From Aureobasidium sp. EXF-3400 (lineage: Eukaryota; Ascomycota; Dothideomycetes; Dothideales; Saccotheciaceae): a stretch of 64,000 nucleotides of DNA. The notes under the pieces are model-generated. The model was not told where the DNA came from. It saw nothing but the letters and a program-made list of their open reading frames with translations, and searched no databases. This document shows positions 22,236-36,200 of this stretch, piece after piece (within the stretch, counting starts at the first letter, position 1; the number at the start of each line of letters is the position of its first letter). The stretch is taken from positions 32,097 to 96,096 of the forward strand of contig SWBL01000190.1 of NCBI GenBank assembly GCA_024195585.1, written 5' to 3'. The position numbers were made by a program, and so were the translations under genes.

Positions 22236-22727
22236 TCATCCAATCCTCTTCCTCTCCTTCTTCCTGACCCAAACACCCTCCTCTCCATCCCCATCCACCC
22301 TCGTCTCAACCTCATACATCCCCAATCTATACCTACTCACACTCGCCTCCCCCGTATGCAAATCAAACGTCCGCCCATGCTTCGGACACGTAACCCCCAC
22401 ACTCAACACAATGCCAAAGTCTTCGATATCAGATAAACTGGCATTTGTCATTGGATATCCTTGATGCGGACATGCTTGATCGATTGCGTATATCCTTTCG
22501 TTGTAGCGGAAGACTATTAGAGAGTTTGGAGCGGGATCTGAGATGGGAGTGGGAGAGAGGGTTGGTGAGCAGTCGGCAGAGGGTTTTGTGAATGTTTTGC
22601 AGGGTTGAGGTTGTGATAATTGATCATCGAGGTCGGACCAGATTGGTGTTTTGTTGTCTTCTGCTCGTGAGATGTTTGGGAATGAGGAGGATAAGCCTGC
22701 GTAGAGCCATGGGTTGTTGTTGGCCAT
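22236..22727 (-). CDS. Rieske [2Fe-2S] domain protein
   Basis: 163-aa single-exon protein. The Rieske motif is complete: C86-P-H88 and C114-P-K-H117 (CxH and CxxH) separated by 25 residues, flanked by Y-A-I-D-Q-A-C-P-H-Q-G and G-R-T-F-D-L-H-T-G-E. Such small soluble proteins act as ferredoxin-like electron carriers. ATG 22727 was chosen because the upstream in-frame extension is atypical. The next gene on the same strand, a flavin monooxygenase, ends 194 bp upstream. An electron-transfer partnership is possible but only inferred from proximity. Confidence 0.88.
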   Translation of the reverse strand: MANNNPWLYAGLSSSFPNISRAEDNKTPIWSDLDDQLSQPQPCKTFTKPSADCSPTLSPTPISDPAPNSLIVFRYNERIYAIDQACPHQGYPMTNASLSDIEDFGIVLSVGVTCPKHGRTFDLHTGEASVSRYRLGMYEVETRVDGDGEEGVWVRKKERKRIG

Positions 22728-22921
22728 TGGGTCTGATTTTGATGGTGTTGATTTTGTATAAGGAAGTGACACACGTGGTTGGTATGAGGTTCGAGAAGGG
22801 AAATTGCTTATGTAAGCGATACCGGACGCTAGTCGGATCTTAAATCTAGTATGAAGATGAGTCTCTATCCAATCCAACAGAACGTACACCGAAACACACT
22901 CCAGGATCCTACGGCCATCTT

Positions 22922-24660
22922 CTAGGCTCTTTCCTTCTCTTCTTCTATAGATCCAACAGTGTCTGTCGTCTTCGGTGTCCAACCTCTCCTCTCCTTCATC
23001 CTCACCAACCTTCGGCGGTAGGCCTCAAACCACTCTTTCGTATGCCCTTCCACTTTATCCTCTTCTCTCTTCCCTTGATTCACGATCTCTATCATCTCTC
23101 TCGCATACACAATTTCTCCCTCATCGTCCTTCAACGAATGCAATTTTCTACCTACACCTTTTCTCTTCACTCTTTCCTCGTACTCTTGCCTCATTCCCTT
23201 TTCGTCAGGCAATGTTGCAGTACCACTGTATATGGCAGCTACGGCCATCGCTTGGAACTCAAAAAGTGAAAATGTGGCGACGTGGTAGGGCACACCTATG
23301 AATGCTAGTGTGGGGTCCGGGATGTAGAAGATGTCTTTGTGGAGGTTGTGAGTGACCTGTCCTGTGGTGACTAGAGTTGTTTCTGTAGCATTCTCAGGTA
23401 ACAAGTCGTCCGCATGAAGAGGAGCGAGGAAAGAATAAGACATGTGGTAACCGGTTCCTAGGATGATGTGGTGGACATCATCAATTGTATCGCCAGAAGA
23501 TAAGATTACACTGCCAGGAAGTGTATCGTCATCTCCGAGTCCTGAAGTAGAGTCGAGAGGGGAGAAATCAGCAATAGACCCAATGCGTTTGCAATTATCG
23601 GGCAACATAGAGGGCAAGAGGTCATACTCGCCTCCTCGACTCGACTGCCAGATCTTGTTCGCAACACCGCCCAACTCGCGACAGATATCCGTACTCGAGA
23701 CACCCGCTCCGATAACCAGGACGTTCTTCCCTGCGTAGGGTGAAGGCGAACGGTAAAGTTTCGAATGCATGATCCGTGTCGGAAAAGCAGTTTTCCAGGC
23801 CTTGAGGTTCTGGTAATCAGGTATGTTTGGGGCATGATAATGTCCACTTGCCACGATGACTGCATCAAACTCCTGTTTCTGTTAGTGAGCATTCTATTCT
23901 TCTCTCGTTTCCGACGTAAGCACATACCTGCACTGTATTTCTCATCTCCTTCTCTCCTGCTTCTTCAACCAATTTCGAAGTACAGACCTCCCATTTGGTT
24001 CCTCTCTTCTCAACTTTATTGACCCTTGTGCGGAAGGATATGTTGGAGAGAATGTCGTTGGCAGCAGCTGTGTCTTGAATGTACGTTGCCAGTACATCAT
24101 GAGTGACAAAATCAGGAGTATCTGGTTCCCAGTTATGGGTGCGAAGCTTCATCTCAGGAGTTGAGACGTTGTTGTGGAGACCTTGGTAACATGGTCTGAA
24201 GATACTCAGTCAGTCGCGATCGTCAAAGAAGTTGGACAGCATGCACAAGACAAGCAAGGGGCAGAAGAACATACCCTGGTGGTGCATGCAAAATCGCCAA
24301 ATCACTGCTGTCAACATCGCTTTTCGAATCTCGCAACTCTTGATCCACGGGACTATCTCGTCGAGTATGTCGGTCGGTGGTCTTCAGCAAAGAATCAAAG
24401 GCAGGTGAGTCTCCTGTCGAAGGCAAGGTTGCTGGGTAAGCTGGCTCAACCGCCGTGCGAGAATTGTATACCCTGTCACAAACCATCAGCATTCTTTTCT
24501 GATTTATCAGTAAGAGGTAGAGCAACAGAGCTTACCATACACCTCCAGCAACGTCTCCTCGCTCAAAGACTGTCACCTCCAGGCCAGCATTTCTGAGATG
24601 GATGGCTGAAGAAACACCACTAACACCGGCACCTATGACAGCGACTGTCTTGACATCCAT
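22922..24660 (-). CDS. Flavin-containing monooxygenase (FMO-like)
   Basis: FAD/NADPH enzyme that would oxygenate N, S or carbonyl groups of small molecules. Model: complement join 22922-23872, 23928-24195, 24275-24472, 24536-24660, 513 aa, all in frame. The FAD-binding Rossmann motif V-I-G-A-G-V-S-G is at residues 8-15, with the second strand V-T-V-F-E-R-G. The NADPH-binding motif V-I-G-A-G-V-S-S is at about 250-257. P-P-G-P-C-Y-Q-G-L (start of exon 3) and V-I-V-A-S-G-H-Y are also typical of FMO-type proteins. The C-terminal ~80 residues are highly charged. Substrate unknown. It sits directly upstream of the Rieske gene on the same strand. Confidence 0.9.
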
Positions 24661-25257
24661 AGTAGATTATCCATATAGCGACAGCTATTCATCAAGGCAA
24701 AAGCAAAGAGACAAGCCATGGTTATGGCTCGAAGAAGTCCAGGGCTATGTAGCACGCAAGCAGTTCACCCGCAGCCAAAGGATTCCATTGGGGATGAGAT
24801 TATCGGTATCTCATGAGATAATGATTCAATACAGCCAACAAGATCTTTATAAAATGTCGCAATAGCCTTCAGAAGTGATGTTAGTCTCCGCAGACGAATA
24901 GATGGGAAGGCGCGATGCCTCGACCCCACTTGTCACGTAAGCGTGTGGTTTGAGCACGCAATCCGTACCTTGATCGATATCATACTCGGAACCTAGATAT
25001 GAACTGGGGTAAATAAAGGTCCTGTATCCGTGAAAAAGATGATCAGACCAACAATCCTCTGGCTTATCCTTGTCCATCGTTTTTCAATAAACGCATTGAA
25101 GTTAGCGAAGGGCTAGCTGTCGTATATGTCTAAGGGATCGCATTTGCTTGTTACACTACTGATCCGAATGAAGCAAAATTCTATCAATCATCAAAGCCCA
25201 ATACGACTTCATGTCGTTCTTCATTATCAAGTGTCTATCATTCGTTCTCATTTCGCC
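24661..25257. other. Intergenic region between FMO start and HET-C stop
   Basis: 597 bases, presumably the FMO promoter and the HET-C 3' flank. A 76-codon open frame on the - strand (24847-25077) has no recognisable features. Nothing else stands out. Confidence 0.45.
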
Positions 25258-27516
25258 TCAATAACCGCCTCCCTGGTAGTATCCAGATGATTGGCCTTGA
25301 CCATAGCCGGGTGGAGGGCCTTGACCATACCCTTGCTGCTGTTGCTGGTCATAACCGCCATACTGTCCGGGCGGTGGGGGACCAGGAGGGGGCGCATTGT
25401 ACTGACCGCCAAATTGCTGAGGAGTTCCACCGTTGTATGGAACCTCGAAGCCTTGCTGGTAAGCGCTGGGATACGCGTAGGGGTCGTTGTTCGCGAAGCC
25501 GGCAGGAGCAGCAGGCTGATGAGGCTGTTGGTATTGCTGATTGTAGTCGCCAGGTGGGGGAGCCCCCCAGCCGGCTTGAGGTGTTGCTGAAGCAGCTTGG
25601 CCATAACCTTGCTGTTCGGCTGCACCATACGCGTCCATGCCTCGTTGAGGCTGACCCATGCCAAAGACATTTTGCATATCTCCGGGACCGCCATGTGAGT
25701 GAAGATGGGGGTTTGTACCACCTGTGTGATTGTGTCCAGCCTTGACGCTCTCGGAGCTGAGAAGTCTATCAAGATCATGGCCACCACCTGGACGCGAACG
25801 AGCCCAGTTCTCAACAACTGCGAACATGCTCTTCTGTATCTCGCAGTGAGGATCGCGGATCGCAGGATGATGGAAGACGCGGAGAACATCGTTGATGACC
25901 TCATCTTCAGGCACATCAGGATGATCGAAAGCGTAGATGACACGAGGCGCGACATATTGCAGAATACAAGCGGCGACCTTACCAGCGGGCTCATTCAAGA
26001 TATTGCTGAAGTGGTCTTTGGACAGCAGAGAGTGGGTAGGATCTGTGCTGAAGGGGTCGGTCCAGACTTCGTACTGATGCTTGCCACTGGCGTCGACGAC
26101 GCTACTGCTGCCCTGCTTGAGACTGTTGGAAGCGGCAGCGATCAAAGGAGTGACGTAAGGTGCGAGCAGACCCATAACAGTCAATGTGACCTTTTCGGTG
26201 ATCTTTTCAATCAGACTCTCCAGGCCAGGAATCTTAGAGACAATGTTGCTGATGGTTCTGACAACATTATCGCGGAAAACTAGAATTGGATAGATTTTGG
26301 CGACAATAGCCTGGGGATCGGCAGTATTGTTGGCAGACGCGACTGGGTTCCAGGCACGATCCTGGCTGTAGCCGCCATCGTCGAAGCCACGAGCACCTAC
26401 ACCAGCATTCTGAGCGGCGTACTGGTCAGACTCGGATTGCAGACGGACAGCTTCCTGACATAAGGAACCTGTACCAGGTACCTTTGACAGCAAACTGACA
26501 AGACCAGAGACCTCGCCTGATGGACCCGAACCAGAACGCTTTCCTTCAGCGGAAGCATTGTTCAGAGCACTTTGCATTTCATCAACCTCACTTTGCGTGA
26601 CATGATCGGTGGCCTCACCAAGAACGGAGTGCATAAAATCAACGCCGCCGAAAGTTCCAGTAACCAGAGGGAAGACTCTCTTACCGCGGAGGTTGATCTC
26701 AGTGTTGGTACCGACATGAGGAAAGACGTTTTTGTGTCCAAGCTCGCGGAGAGCCAGCTCAGTATAGTTTGTATGTGCTCCAAAGTCCTCAAGAGTATGC
26801 AAACTTTGCCCGAGACATCGTAAAGCCTCGCACAAATCCTTCTCATCACCTTTGTTGCTGCCGTGAGTGTACATACGACCATAGTGAATGGCTCTCTTGA
26901 AGCTGTATCTGACATAACCCGAAGAAGTGGCCCAGTCACCGCGTTCGTTGGCAATGTAATTCTTCATGCCTGTGTCAGGATCGATTGCAAGCTCCTCTGG
27001 TTGAACAGGACCACGAAGACGTTGATCATATTGTCTTGCATCGAGGTTGTCAGCGTAGTCCTTGGGGTTGTCTATATGCTCCTGGATGTACAGTTAGCAG
27101 AGTCCTGTAGTAGGTTGGGTGTGCCTTCAGCTTACCTCTGGGCGGTAGACGCCAAGGCGTTCATCAGTGACCTCGAATTCACCAGTGGCGTAGCCAAAGG
27201 ACATGAAAGCAAGGACCCAGACAAGAATGCGAATTGTGCTGGCAGGGACACCCTTGAGAGTGCCGACGTCTACAGCTTGACTGTAATCACGGAGCCAGTT
27301 TCCAAAGTAGACGCGCTTGATCATCATCGAAGTCCACTTGTGTTTCTTCAGACAGTCAACTGTCTTGAGCATATCTTCGATATCGCCATGGCGCCAATTC
27401 TTGCCTTCAATCTTTGAGATGGAAGCAATGTTTCCAGCACCAAATGCATGGGTGGGAGTTGCAAAGAGCAAGACTGCTACTAAGCAGAGAAACAGCAGCA
27501 ATTTCGTGTTCGCCAT
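25258..27516 (-). CDS. het-C: HET-C family protein (heterokaryon incompatibility C homologue)
   Basis: Homologue of Neurospora HET-C, a secreted or cell-surface protein that in allelic combination with pin-c controls nonself recognition after hyphal fusion. Model: complement join 25258-27081, 27137-27516, 734 aa with phase-0 splicing. Residues 1-24 form a clear signal peptide (L-L-L-F-L-C-L-V-A-V-L-L-F-A ending T-H-A). HET-C landmarks follow: W-R-H-G-D-I-E-D-M-L, V-Y-F-G-N-W-L-R-D-Y-S-Q-A-V-D, G-Q-S-L-H-T-L-E-D-F-G-A-H-T-N-Y. The last ~130 residues are low complexity, rich in Gly, Tyr, Gln and Pro, as in HET-C proteins. An alternative ATG at 27573 would bury the signal peptide. Whether it functions in incompatibility here is unknown. 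Confidence 0.93.
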
Positions 27517-28082
27517 GTTGTTGTTGATGTGTAAAAGATCAAACAAGGGTGGTGTTGATGTGTGGAAGATCAAACAACTAAGGATGATGACGATGCAAGT
27601 GGGATGGATTTATATGAGGCTGAGCTGTGAAGGATGGAGGGGCACAGGTGGCTGTGCGTTTCGGGTTGTGAACGACCGCGAGTAATGCGCCACGAAGACT
27701 TGTATGCTTCTATTCTGGTAGGACCGCAGCAAGAAGACGCGTAGGAAGAGTAGTACACAGGTTTGGCTATCTCACGGTCTTTCAAAGGACAGATGCCTGG
27801 TTCAAATCGATATTATCGTGGATATAAGAGAGAGCGGAAGGTACATGGCGGCAAGGCAGAGCGGAGGGCGGAAGTGCCAAGGCCGAAATGATGATGGAGT
27901 TGCAGGGACTTTTTTGGCTCAAAGCGGCGACTCTCTGAAGCATTTCCAGTGCCTCTCTGGACTCTTCGACGACAACCACTTTATCGCTCTTGTCGCACCC
28001 ATTGTCCGGCCACTTCTGGAATCCTCTTGTCGGCTACTCAACACGAGATATATCTCACACGCCGCTTCCTTCGAGTGTCAAG
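27517..28082. promoter_or_regulatory. Divergent promoter, HET-C / PRP43
   Basis: 566 bases between two divergent starts. No gene is supported here. The segment just upstream of PRP43 contains CTCTTGTCG and pyrimidine-rich tracts typical of fungal leaders. Confidence 0.4.
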
Positions 28083-30418
<2,336 letters not shown>

Positions 30419-30631
30419 AAGTGAGGATATGTTTTTAGTGGTTGTATAGATTATACCGGAAAGTTGGACGCTTCAATTCATCGTTACTGTCTGGGTCTTT
30501 GACAGACAAAGCAAAACTTGGTATCACATTCCTCTGCCTCTTGTGAAATGCTAGATCTCCAGGGCTGTCCGGATGTGGAAGGATAATGACTCCGCGAAGG
30601 CACGTGCGCGTGTTGTGCCTCGGCCAACTCT

Positions 30632-30642
30632 TCGCGTCTTCC
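30632..30642 (+). promoter_or_regulatory. TCGCGTCTTCC motif upstream of ORC6
   Basis: This 11-mer lies 72 bp upstream of the ORC6 start. The identical 11-mer occurs upstream of REV7 at 48325-48335. Its CGCGTC core resembles the MBF (MluI box) recognition sequence that drives G1/S genes in fungi. Regulation is inferred. Confidence 0.45.
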
Positions 30643-30713
30643 TTGACTGGGGGCTTGAATGTTGTATAGAGCTTCTTCAGATCGACAGTCTCGACTGATT
30701 CTAAGTTGCAATC

Positions 30714-32066
30714 ATGCCGACACCGATAGAGCAGGCGCTCATCACACTCGTGCCGACCCTCAATTCTCTCCCGCAAGAGCTAATCGACCTCTCAACCTCC
30801 CTCCTCGCTCAATCACGAAACAAAGCTTCCTCACTTAAGCCTGAAGAGGAGATCGGAAGAACATATGCTTGCGCACATATCGCAGTCGAGCGACTAAAAC
30901 CTCGCTTGGACATCGACAAGGTCGTCGCCAGACCGCCTGTCGCTCCAAGGATCTACAAGAAACTATATGGATATCTGGATGCAGCATTGAAGGAACCAGC
31001 GACACCAAGAACGAACAGGCTGAAAGACGTAGGCTTAGTGGGGACACCTGGGAGTGGAAGAGGCAGGAGAAGTAATTTGGGTACACCGTCTAAGACTCCT
31101 GCAAAAGGCATCAAGAGCGCTGGTGCTACACCGCTAAAGACACCGGCGTCCGTTGCGAAGAGTGTGGGAAGTGTCACAGCATCCGGGAGGAGGACGAGGT
31201 CAGCGGTCAAGGCTCCAGAAGAGAAACAAGAGGCCGTAATACCGGACTCGGAGGAGGAGAGACAGAAGGAGGCAGTGCAAGAAGAAGAAACGGACGACAA
31301 TCTGCCCGACCAGATACGACCTATGGCTGAAGCAGTATGCGATGCTCTGGACGTACCACAGGCCACGCCACACGTGTGCGCAGCTCTATCTGCTATTTTG
31401 CAATTACGAGGTTGGAACGACATCAAGCCAGAGGCTCTCAGATCAACACCTCGATCTTCTGCTAGAAAGCGAAAACGAACTTCGACAGACGCAGACGATG
31501 TCGCAGCAATCGAAGACTCCTCCTCAATCACACCAACATCCCTTCCAGCACTCATCGTAGCGATCTCTCTAGTCACAACCTTCACCCTCCGCAACACTGT
31601 CATAGACGGCACAACCTACGCAACCGCACGCTCTTCCGCCATCGCCGCACTCGAACCCGACGCGCCCCTACCAAAAGACGTTGATACCTTTCTACACGCC
31701 AGCAAAGCAGAAGGCTGGCTCGAACTCCCATGGTTCACCACCGTAAAAGCCTCTACTATCACGTCCATTCCTCAAGCACAAACACCAAAGAAGAACAAAC
31801 CCCCTGCCAAAACCCCTCTACACAGAAAGGAGAAACATGCTCCAAGACCAGTCACCAAAGATGCTGAGATGGATACAGTGATGGAAGACGCAGATGCGGA
31901 AGCTGAGGAGGAAGATAATGACAGACCTGGTGCGGGACTGAGATCAGGTTTGGGTACTATGTTCCAAGACTCCGTAGATTGGCTGAGTGGAGAGAGAAGG
32001 AAGGCATATAGAACTTGGGAACAGAGTGTTAAAGCGAGATGTGCTGAGATAGAGGGTCAGGCTTGA
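30714..32066 (+). CDS. ORC6: Origin recognition complex subunit 6
   Basis: Orc6 is the smallest ORC subunit; with Orc1-5 it binds replication origins and helps load MCM2-7. Single exon, 450 aa. The N-terminal cyclin-like TFIIB-fold domain is recognisable (P-I-E-Q-A-L-I-T-L-V-P, then A-C-A-H-I-A-V-E-R-L-K-P-R-L and Y-K-K-L-Y-G-Y-L). A long Ser/Thr/Pro/Lys-rich linker follows (residues ~100-190) with several T-P motifs (G-T-P-G-S-G-R, G-T-P-S-K-T-P) that are candidate CDK sites. A second helical domain spans about 200-345 (M-A-E-A-V-C-D-A-L). Acidic D-A-E-A-E-E-E-D lies near the end. Start ATG at 30714. Confidence 0.88.
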   Translation: MPTPIEQALITLVPTLNSLPQELIDLSTSLLAQSRNKASSLKPEEEIGRTYACAHIAVERLKPRLDIDKVVARPPVAPRIYKKLYGYLDAALKEPATPRTNRLKDVGLVGTPGSGRGRRSNLGTPSKTPAKGIKSAGATPLKTPASVAKSVGSVTASGRRTRSAVKAPEEKQEAVIPDSEEERQKEAVQEEETDDNLPDQIRPMAEAVCDALDVPQATPHVCAALSAILQLRGWNDIKPEALRSTPRSSARKRKRTSTDADDVAAIEDSSSITPTSLPALIVAISLVTTFTLRNTVIDGTTYATARSSAIAALEPDAPLPKDVDTFLHASKAEGWLELPWFTTVKASTITSIPQAQTPKKNKPPAKTPLHRKEKHAPRPVTKDAEMDTVMEDADAEAEEEDNDRPGAGLRSGLGTMFQDSVDWLSGERRKAYRTWEQSVKARCAEIEGQA

Positions 32067-33244
32067 ACCTATATTTGTGGTCCCAGACAATCATGACAAA
32101 TACAATGCTTCAATATGACACGAGTGTCTTCTGTATGCTTCCTTTCGCAAAGTTGCACGCATGAAGTGCCACATACTCGGATGGATCTCGTGTTGAGAAT
32201 CATGCTTTAATATTTCAACGCAGAAGGAACAACCGCAATGCCTTCTGGTTTCCACCAGACGGCTACATAGCTTATCACAACCCAAATCATGTTGCTTCGA
32301 ACATTTGGAAGCATATTCCCATGTATCCCAGAATCTTTAAGGCATAGATGTCGCCTCCTGATGCATTTCTATGCTTGTGGTAGGTAACACCCTGGTGAGA
32401 AATGCTCTCCGCGCTGCGTAATAATGATCACATCCCGCATCTGCAGTCACGGCAAGAACGATCGGCCGCGCCTCCTTCGCGTTTCGCAATGACGAACTGG
32501 ACTTGGTCTCGCGAGAAACCATCTCTTGTTCTCGCGTTCATTGTCTCTCAATGACCACTACACTTCGTTGGGGAAATCTCAGGGACTCTTGGAACCGTCT
32601 AGGATGGACATCACGACTGGTCTGGATGGTATCGGGTGCGGCTCTGAGGATTCCGCTTTCAGCCCGAGAACAATCCTTTGTCAAGATCTACATTCCTCAC
32701 CTCTGCAGCGAGAATCCTCGTCCGGACGACGCTCCTTGGCGACCCGTACGACCAGGAGCATCTTCAGGAGCTCAATCGATATGTTCGGTGTATGCATAAT
32801 CGAAAGGCGATCTGGAGAGTCCAACTCGATTTGGCCCTCGTGTTGGGGCAAGACCTCTGGCTAGGAGAAAGTACATGTTGAACATGTACTGGTATGTTAC
32901 AACGCTTTCGCATATCGTGTGCTCTTTGTGTGTATATTCAACACATACACATCCGGATGCGGATATACTCAAGGCTGCTTTCGACACGACACGCTTTCAA
33001 CACATATTGAGGCCAAGTGACAGGTCTTTCGACCTTCTTTCTTCTCTCAACGATCAAGAGAGAGTTCTGGCTACCTCCAACACCTCCAATATCAGCTTAG
33101 AACTGATTCGAAACTTTCTTCCTGTCGTGTTTCCTACCTTCTGACCCTCATTTTCCATCTTGCACTCTCCAGTTGCTTTACGCGAGATCAGCAGAATTAT
33201 TGAAAAGGTATAATTTGTCCCTGATTAATAAGACTGACAACAGT
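32067..33244. other. Long intergenic/leader region upstream of the giant gene
   Basis: 1,178 bases between ORC6 and the giant coiled-coil gene. Small overlapping frames (for example 32503-32799) have no recognisable domains. The interval probably holds the ORC6 3' UTR and a long promoter/leader for the giant gene. A perfect palindrome lies at 32870-32890. An in-frame non-ATG extension of the giant frame reaches 33173. Confidence 0.5.
32870..32890. repeat. Perfect 21-bp palindrome (10-bp arms) upstream of the giant gene
   Basis: AGTACATGTT, one G, then AACATGTACT: a perfect dyad with a single central base, 355 bp upstream of the giant gene's ATG. It could be a dimeric transcription-factor site or form a stable hairpin. 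No known regulator is assigned. Confidence 0.7.
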
Positions 33245-36200
33245 ATGGCGGACCAAGGGGATGCTCCCCCAGGAAAGCCCTCTCCACCCGGCATTATTGT
33301 CACTCCTGCCGAGGACTCAACCACGAACGAAGTGACAAAGTCTTCTGAAGACTTGCTCCAAGCATCGCACGACACCGAAGATGACGGAGCATTGCCCAAG
33401 GTTCACTCTGGACCGGAAGCCGATACTAATCCCGAAGCTGAGGAGAAGCCCCTAGTATCTCCCGAAGATGATGAGTTCGAGATCAACGGAGAAAGAAGAC
33501 CCGTCTCTCCCGTCAACGACGACGAGGACGAGGAGAGCGTGACATCTTCGCACTTCTCGGATTCTGACTCAGATGAGGATACACGAGGTCGCGCTCGCAG
33601 ATCTTCTAGAGACCGCGACATGTCCCCTCCTATCACATTCACCACCCGCGTGGCCGACCAGAATTCAATCGATAAAGCAACCGCCGAAATACGACGCAGT
33701 CAAGAAGGTACCAAGGGCATCAGACGCGCAGCAACAAAATCAAAGAGTCCCCTTGCTATCAAGTCAATCACCCGTGATGGAGACAAAGTCATTGTCACCT
33801 CTCCTACACATGGCACCATCACTATCACAAACCCCAAGGTTGCCGAAGAATTGGACAAATCTATGGCAGATGGTCAATTTACCCTATCTCCTGTCAAAAG
33901 AGCTCTGTCACTCTCCCAAGACGCCCAAGATGCCATTGAACAGGCTTTTCAAGAAAAGGAAATTTTGAGACTCGCCCAGACATACAAGAACGGGCCCAAG
34001 CACACACCACCTCCTGTTCCTGAACGACCTGGATCACCGCAATTTGGGCTGTCTTCAGCTGCCGTGGAGGCTCAATATGAGGACAACAACCCTGCTAGTC
34101 AGCAAACCATACTACCCGGTATGAGAGCCGCCGCAGAAACTGGCTCTCTTGGTCATCGTAGATCTGTGTCTGTCGAAATCGCTCGACAGTCATTGCAACA
34201 AAACAGATACAACCTCATTCATAACGATCTGAGGAGACTTGCAGTTAACCCACACCACAATGTAGACGAATGGAACAAAGATGCACTCTGGGGATTTATG
34301 CGTACGCAGGACAACAGAGTTCTCTCCATCGCCGAGATTCTGCACAAGAACAACTTGGAGTCTGACGTCGAGGGTATGATAACCCTACAAGACGAAAGAC
34401 GATACGCAAGATCCGAGGTCGAGAGAATCAAGTCCGAATATGATCTCAAGCTGATCGCCAACGAGCAACGAAACCTAGAGCTCAAGGCTGAGCTTGCCGA
34501 CAGTGAGGCGGAAAACGAGAGACTACGAGCTGCTCAGACTTTGGACAGTACTCGCGAAGCCATCCTTAACTCGCCCACTGGCAATCTCTCCCCTGAAGCG
34601 AAGGACGGTCTCCAAACGGTCCTTGAGCACTTCGAAAAGCTTAACACAATGCAAGAGACTGCTTTCAAGGGCATGGAACACCTTCATTCTCACCTTGATA
34701 CCGCCCAAGAGCTTCACGATAAGGCACTTCAAAAAGAGAACCAGGAGCTTCGTATCGAACTCGGCCAGATGAAAAACCAGATAGTCTGGTTCGCTGAACA
34801 GGACAAGAAGACGGAGTTGAAGATTCGTGAGCAGAAGCAAACCATTGAGAAGCTGAACAAAGCGTACACCGCTCTCGACAAGGAAAACACTCAGTTGAAA
34901 GCTCGCGTTCAGGACGAGAAGAACGTTAGAGATAAGACTGAAGTGGAAAATGCCGAGCTGAAGGTCCAACTCCAAAATTGCCTGAATGCTCGCTCTCGGC
35001 CGGCAAAGGACGAGTCGAAGCTAAAGCCTGCCGAAGGAGCATCGCCTGCCGAAGGAGCATCGCCTGCCATCAAGAACGAAGGAAATACCTTTGACTCTGC
35101 AGTTTCGCTTCCTTGGGCTGCCAGAGACTCGAACTCTGAGCTCTCCGGTAAGGTTACTGCTCTCGAAAATCTTCTTGCCCATGCCAGAGGTGATTGTGAC
35201 AAGTACAGGGAACTGTACATTGCCGCCAACGATCAACGTGTCTGGTCTTTCGCTCACTACGCAACTGTCAAAGACCCATGGCCAATTCCAACCAGAGAAC
35301 TCATCACCGAGTTGATTGTTACCGTAGTCAATGACAACAGAAGACCTATTGAAGAATCCGCTGAACCTGCAGATGTGGCTCTGAACGGCCGTTCTGGCCG
35401 CGATCTTCAGTTTGAGCTCACTGGACTTATCGAAGACCTCCCACTGTCCGGAACCTTGACAAGGAACCAAGTCGCGCAATGGCTTGGCGCCGGCATTGGT
35501 ATTCGCGAAATCTTCGAGGAAATCCGTTCTCTTGATCTTTATCTGGACAAAGAGATCGAACAAGAGATTCTGCGCGTCCTGATTGAGCAAGGCTGGTGCT
35601 ATGGTAACTTCGATGTGTTTGCTAGTTTCGTCTTCTCCGATCGACTCATTTCTCGCGAGGAGTTCATTGTTCGCGTCAACGACATCATGGCTGTGCTAGA
35701 CAGACTCGACAAGGATTTGGTCAAGACCGAGACCGATCTTGAAATGGCATTAAAGAGAGTTGGCGAGCTTGAACAGTGGGACCGTGAACAGTCCGTAACG
35801 ATCACGGCTCAAGCCCACGAGTTGAACAGAGCCGAAACTGCTTTGGATGCTATCGAGGAGGACCGTATTAGCCCTGGAGGAACACTCGAAAAGTTGATTG
35901 AGCTTCAAGGCGAACATGAGGATCTCAAGGCACAAAACACCAAGTTGTCTCACGAGGTGGCATACTACGAGAAGGAGCTTATCCTGGCACGTCAAGAGGC
36001 TGATTCAAATGTCTTTACCGGCGACAACCCTGAGTCTTGCACTGTTCTAGCTCATCGTGATCTTGAGGCGAAGATTCGAGATCTAGAGAAGCGCTACAAG
36101 CTTGACTCTTTGAAGTGTCCTCACTGCAACGGGATGGATATGAAGATCAAGGATCTGAACAGAAAGCTTAGAGAAGCGAAGAGGGCTGCTACCACATCAT

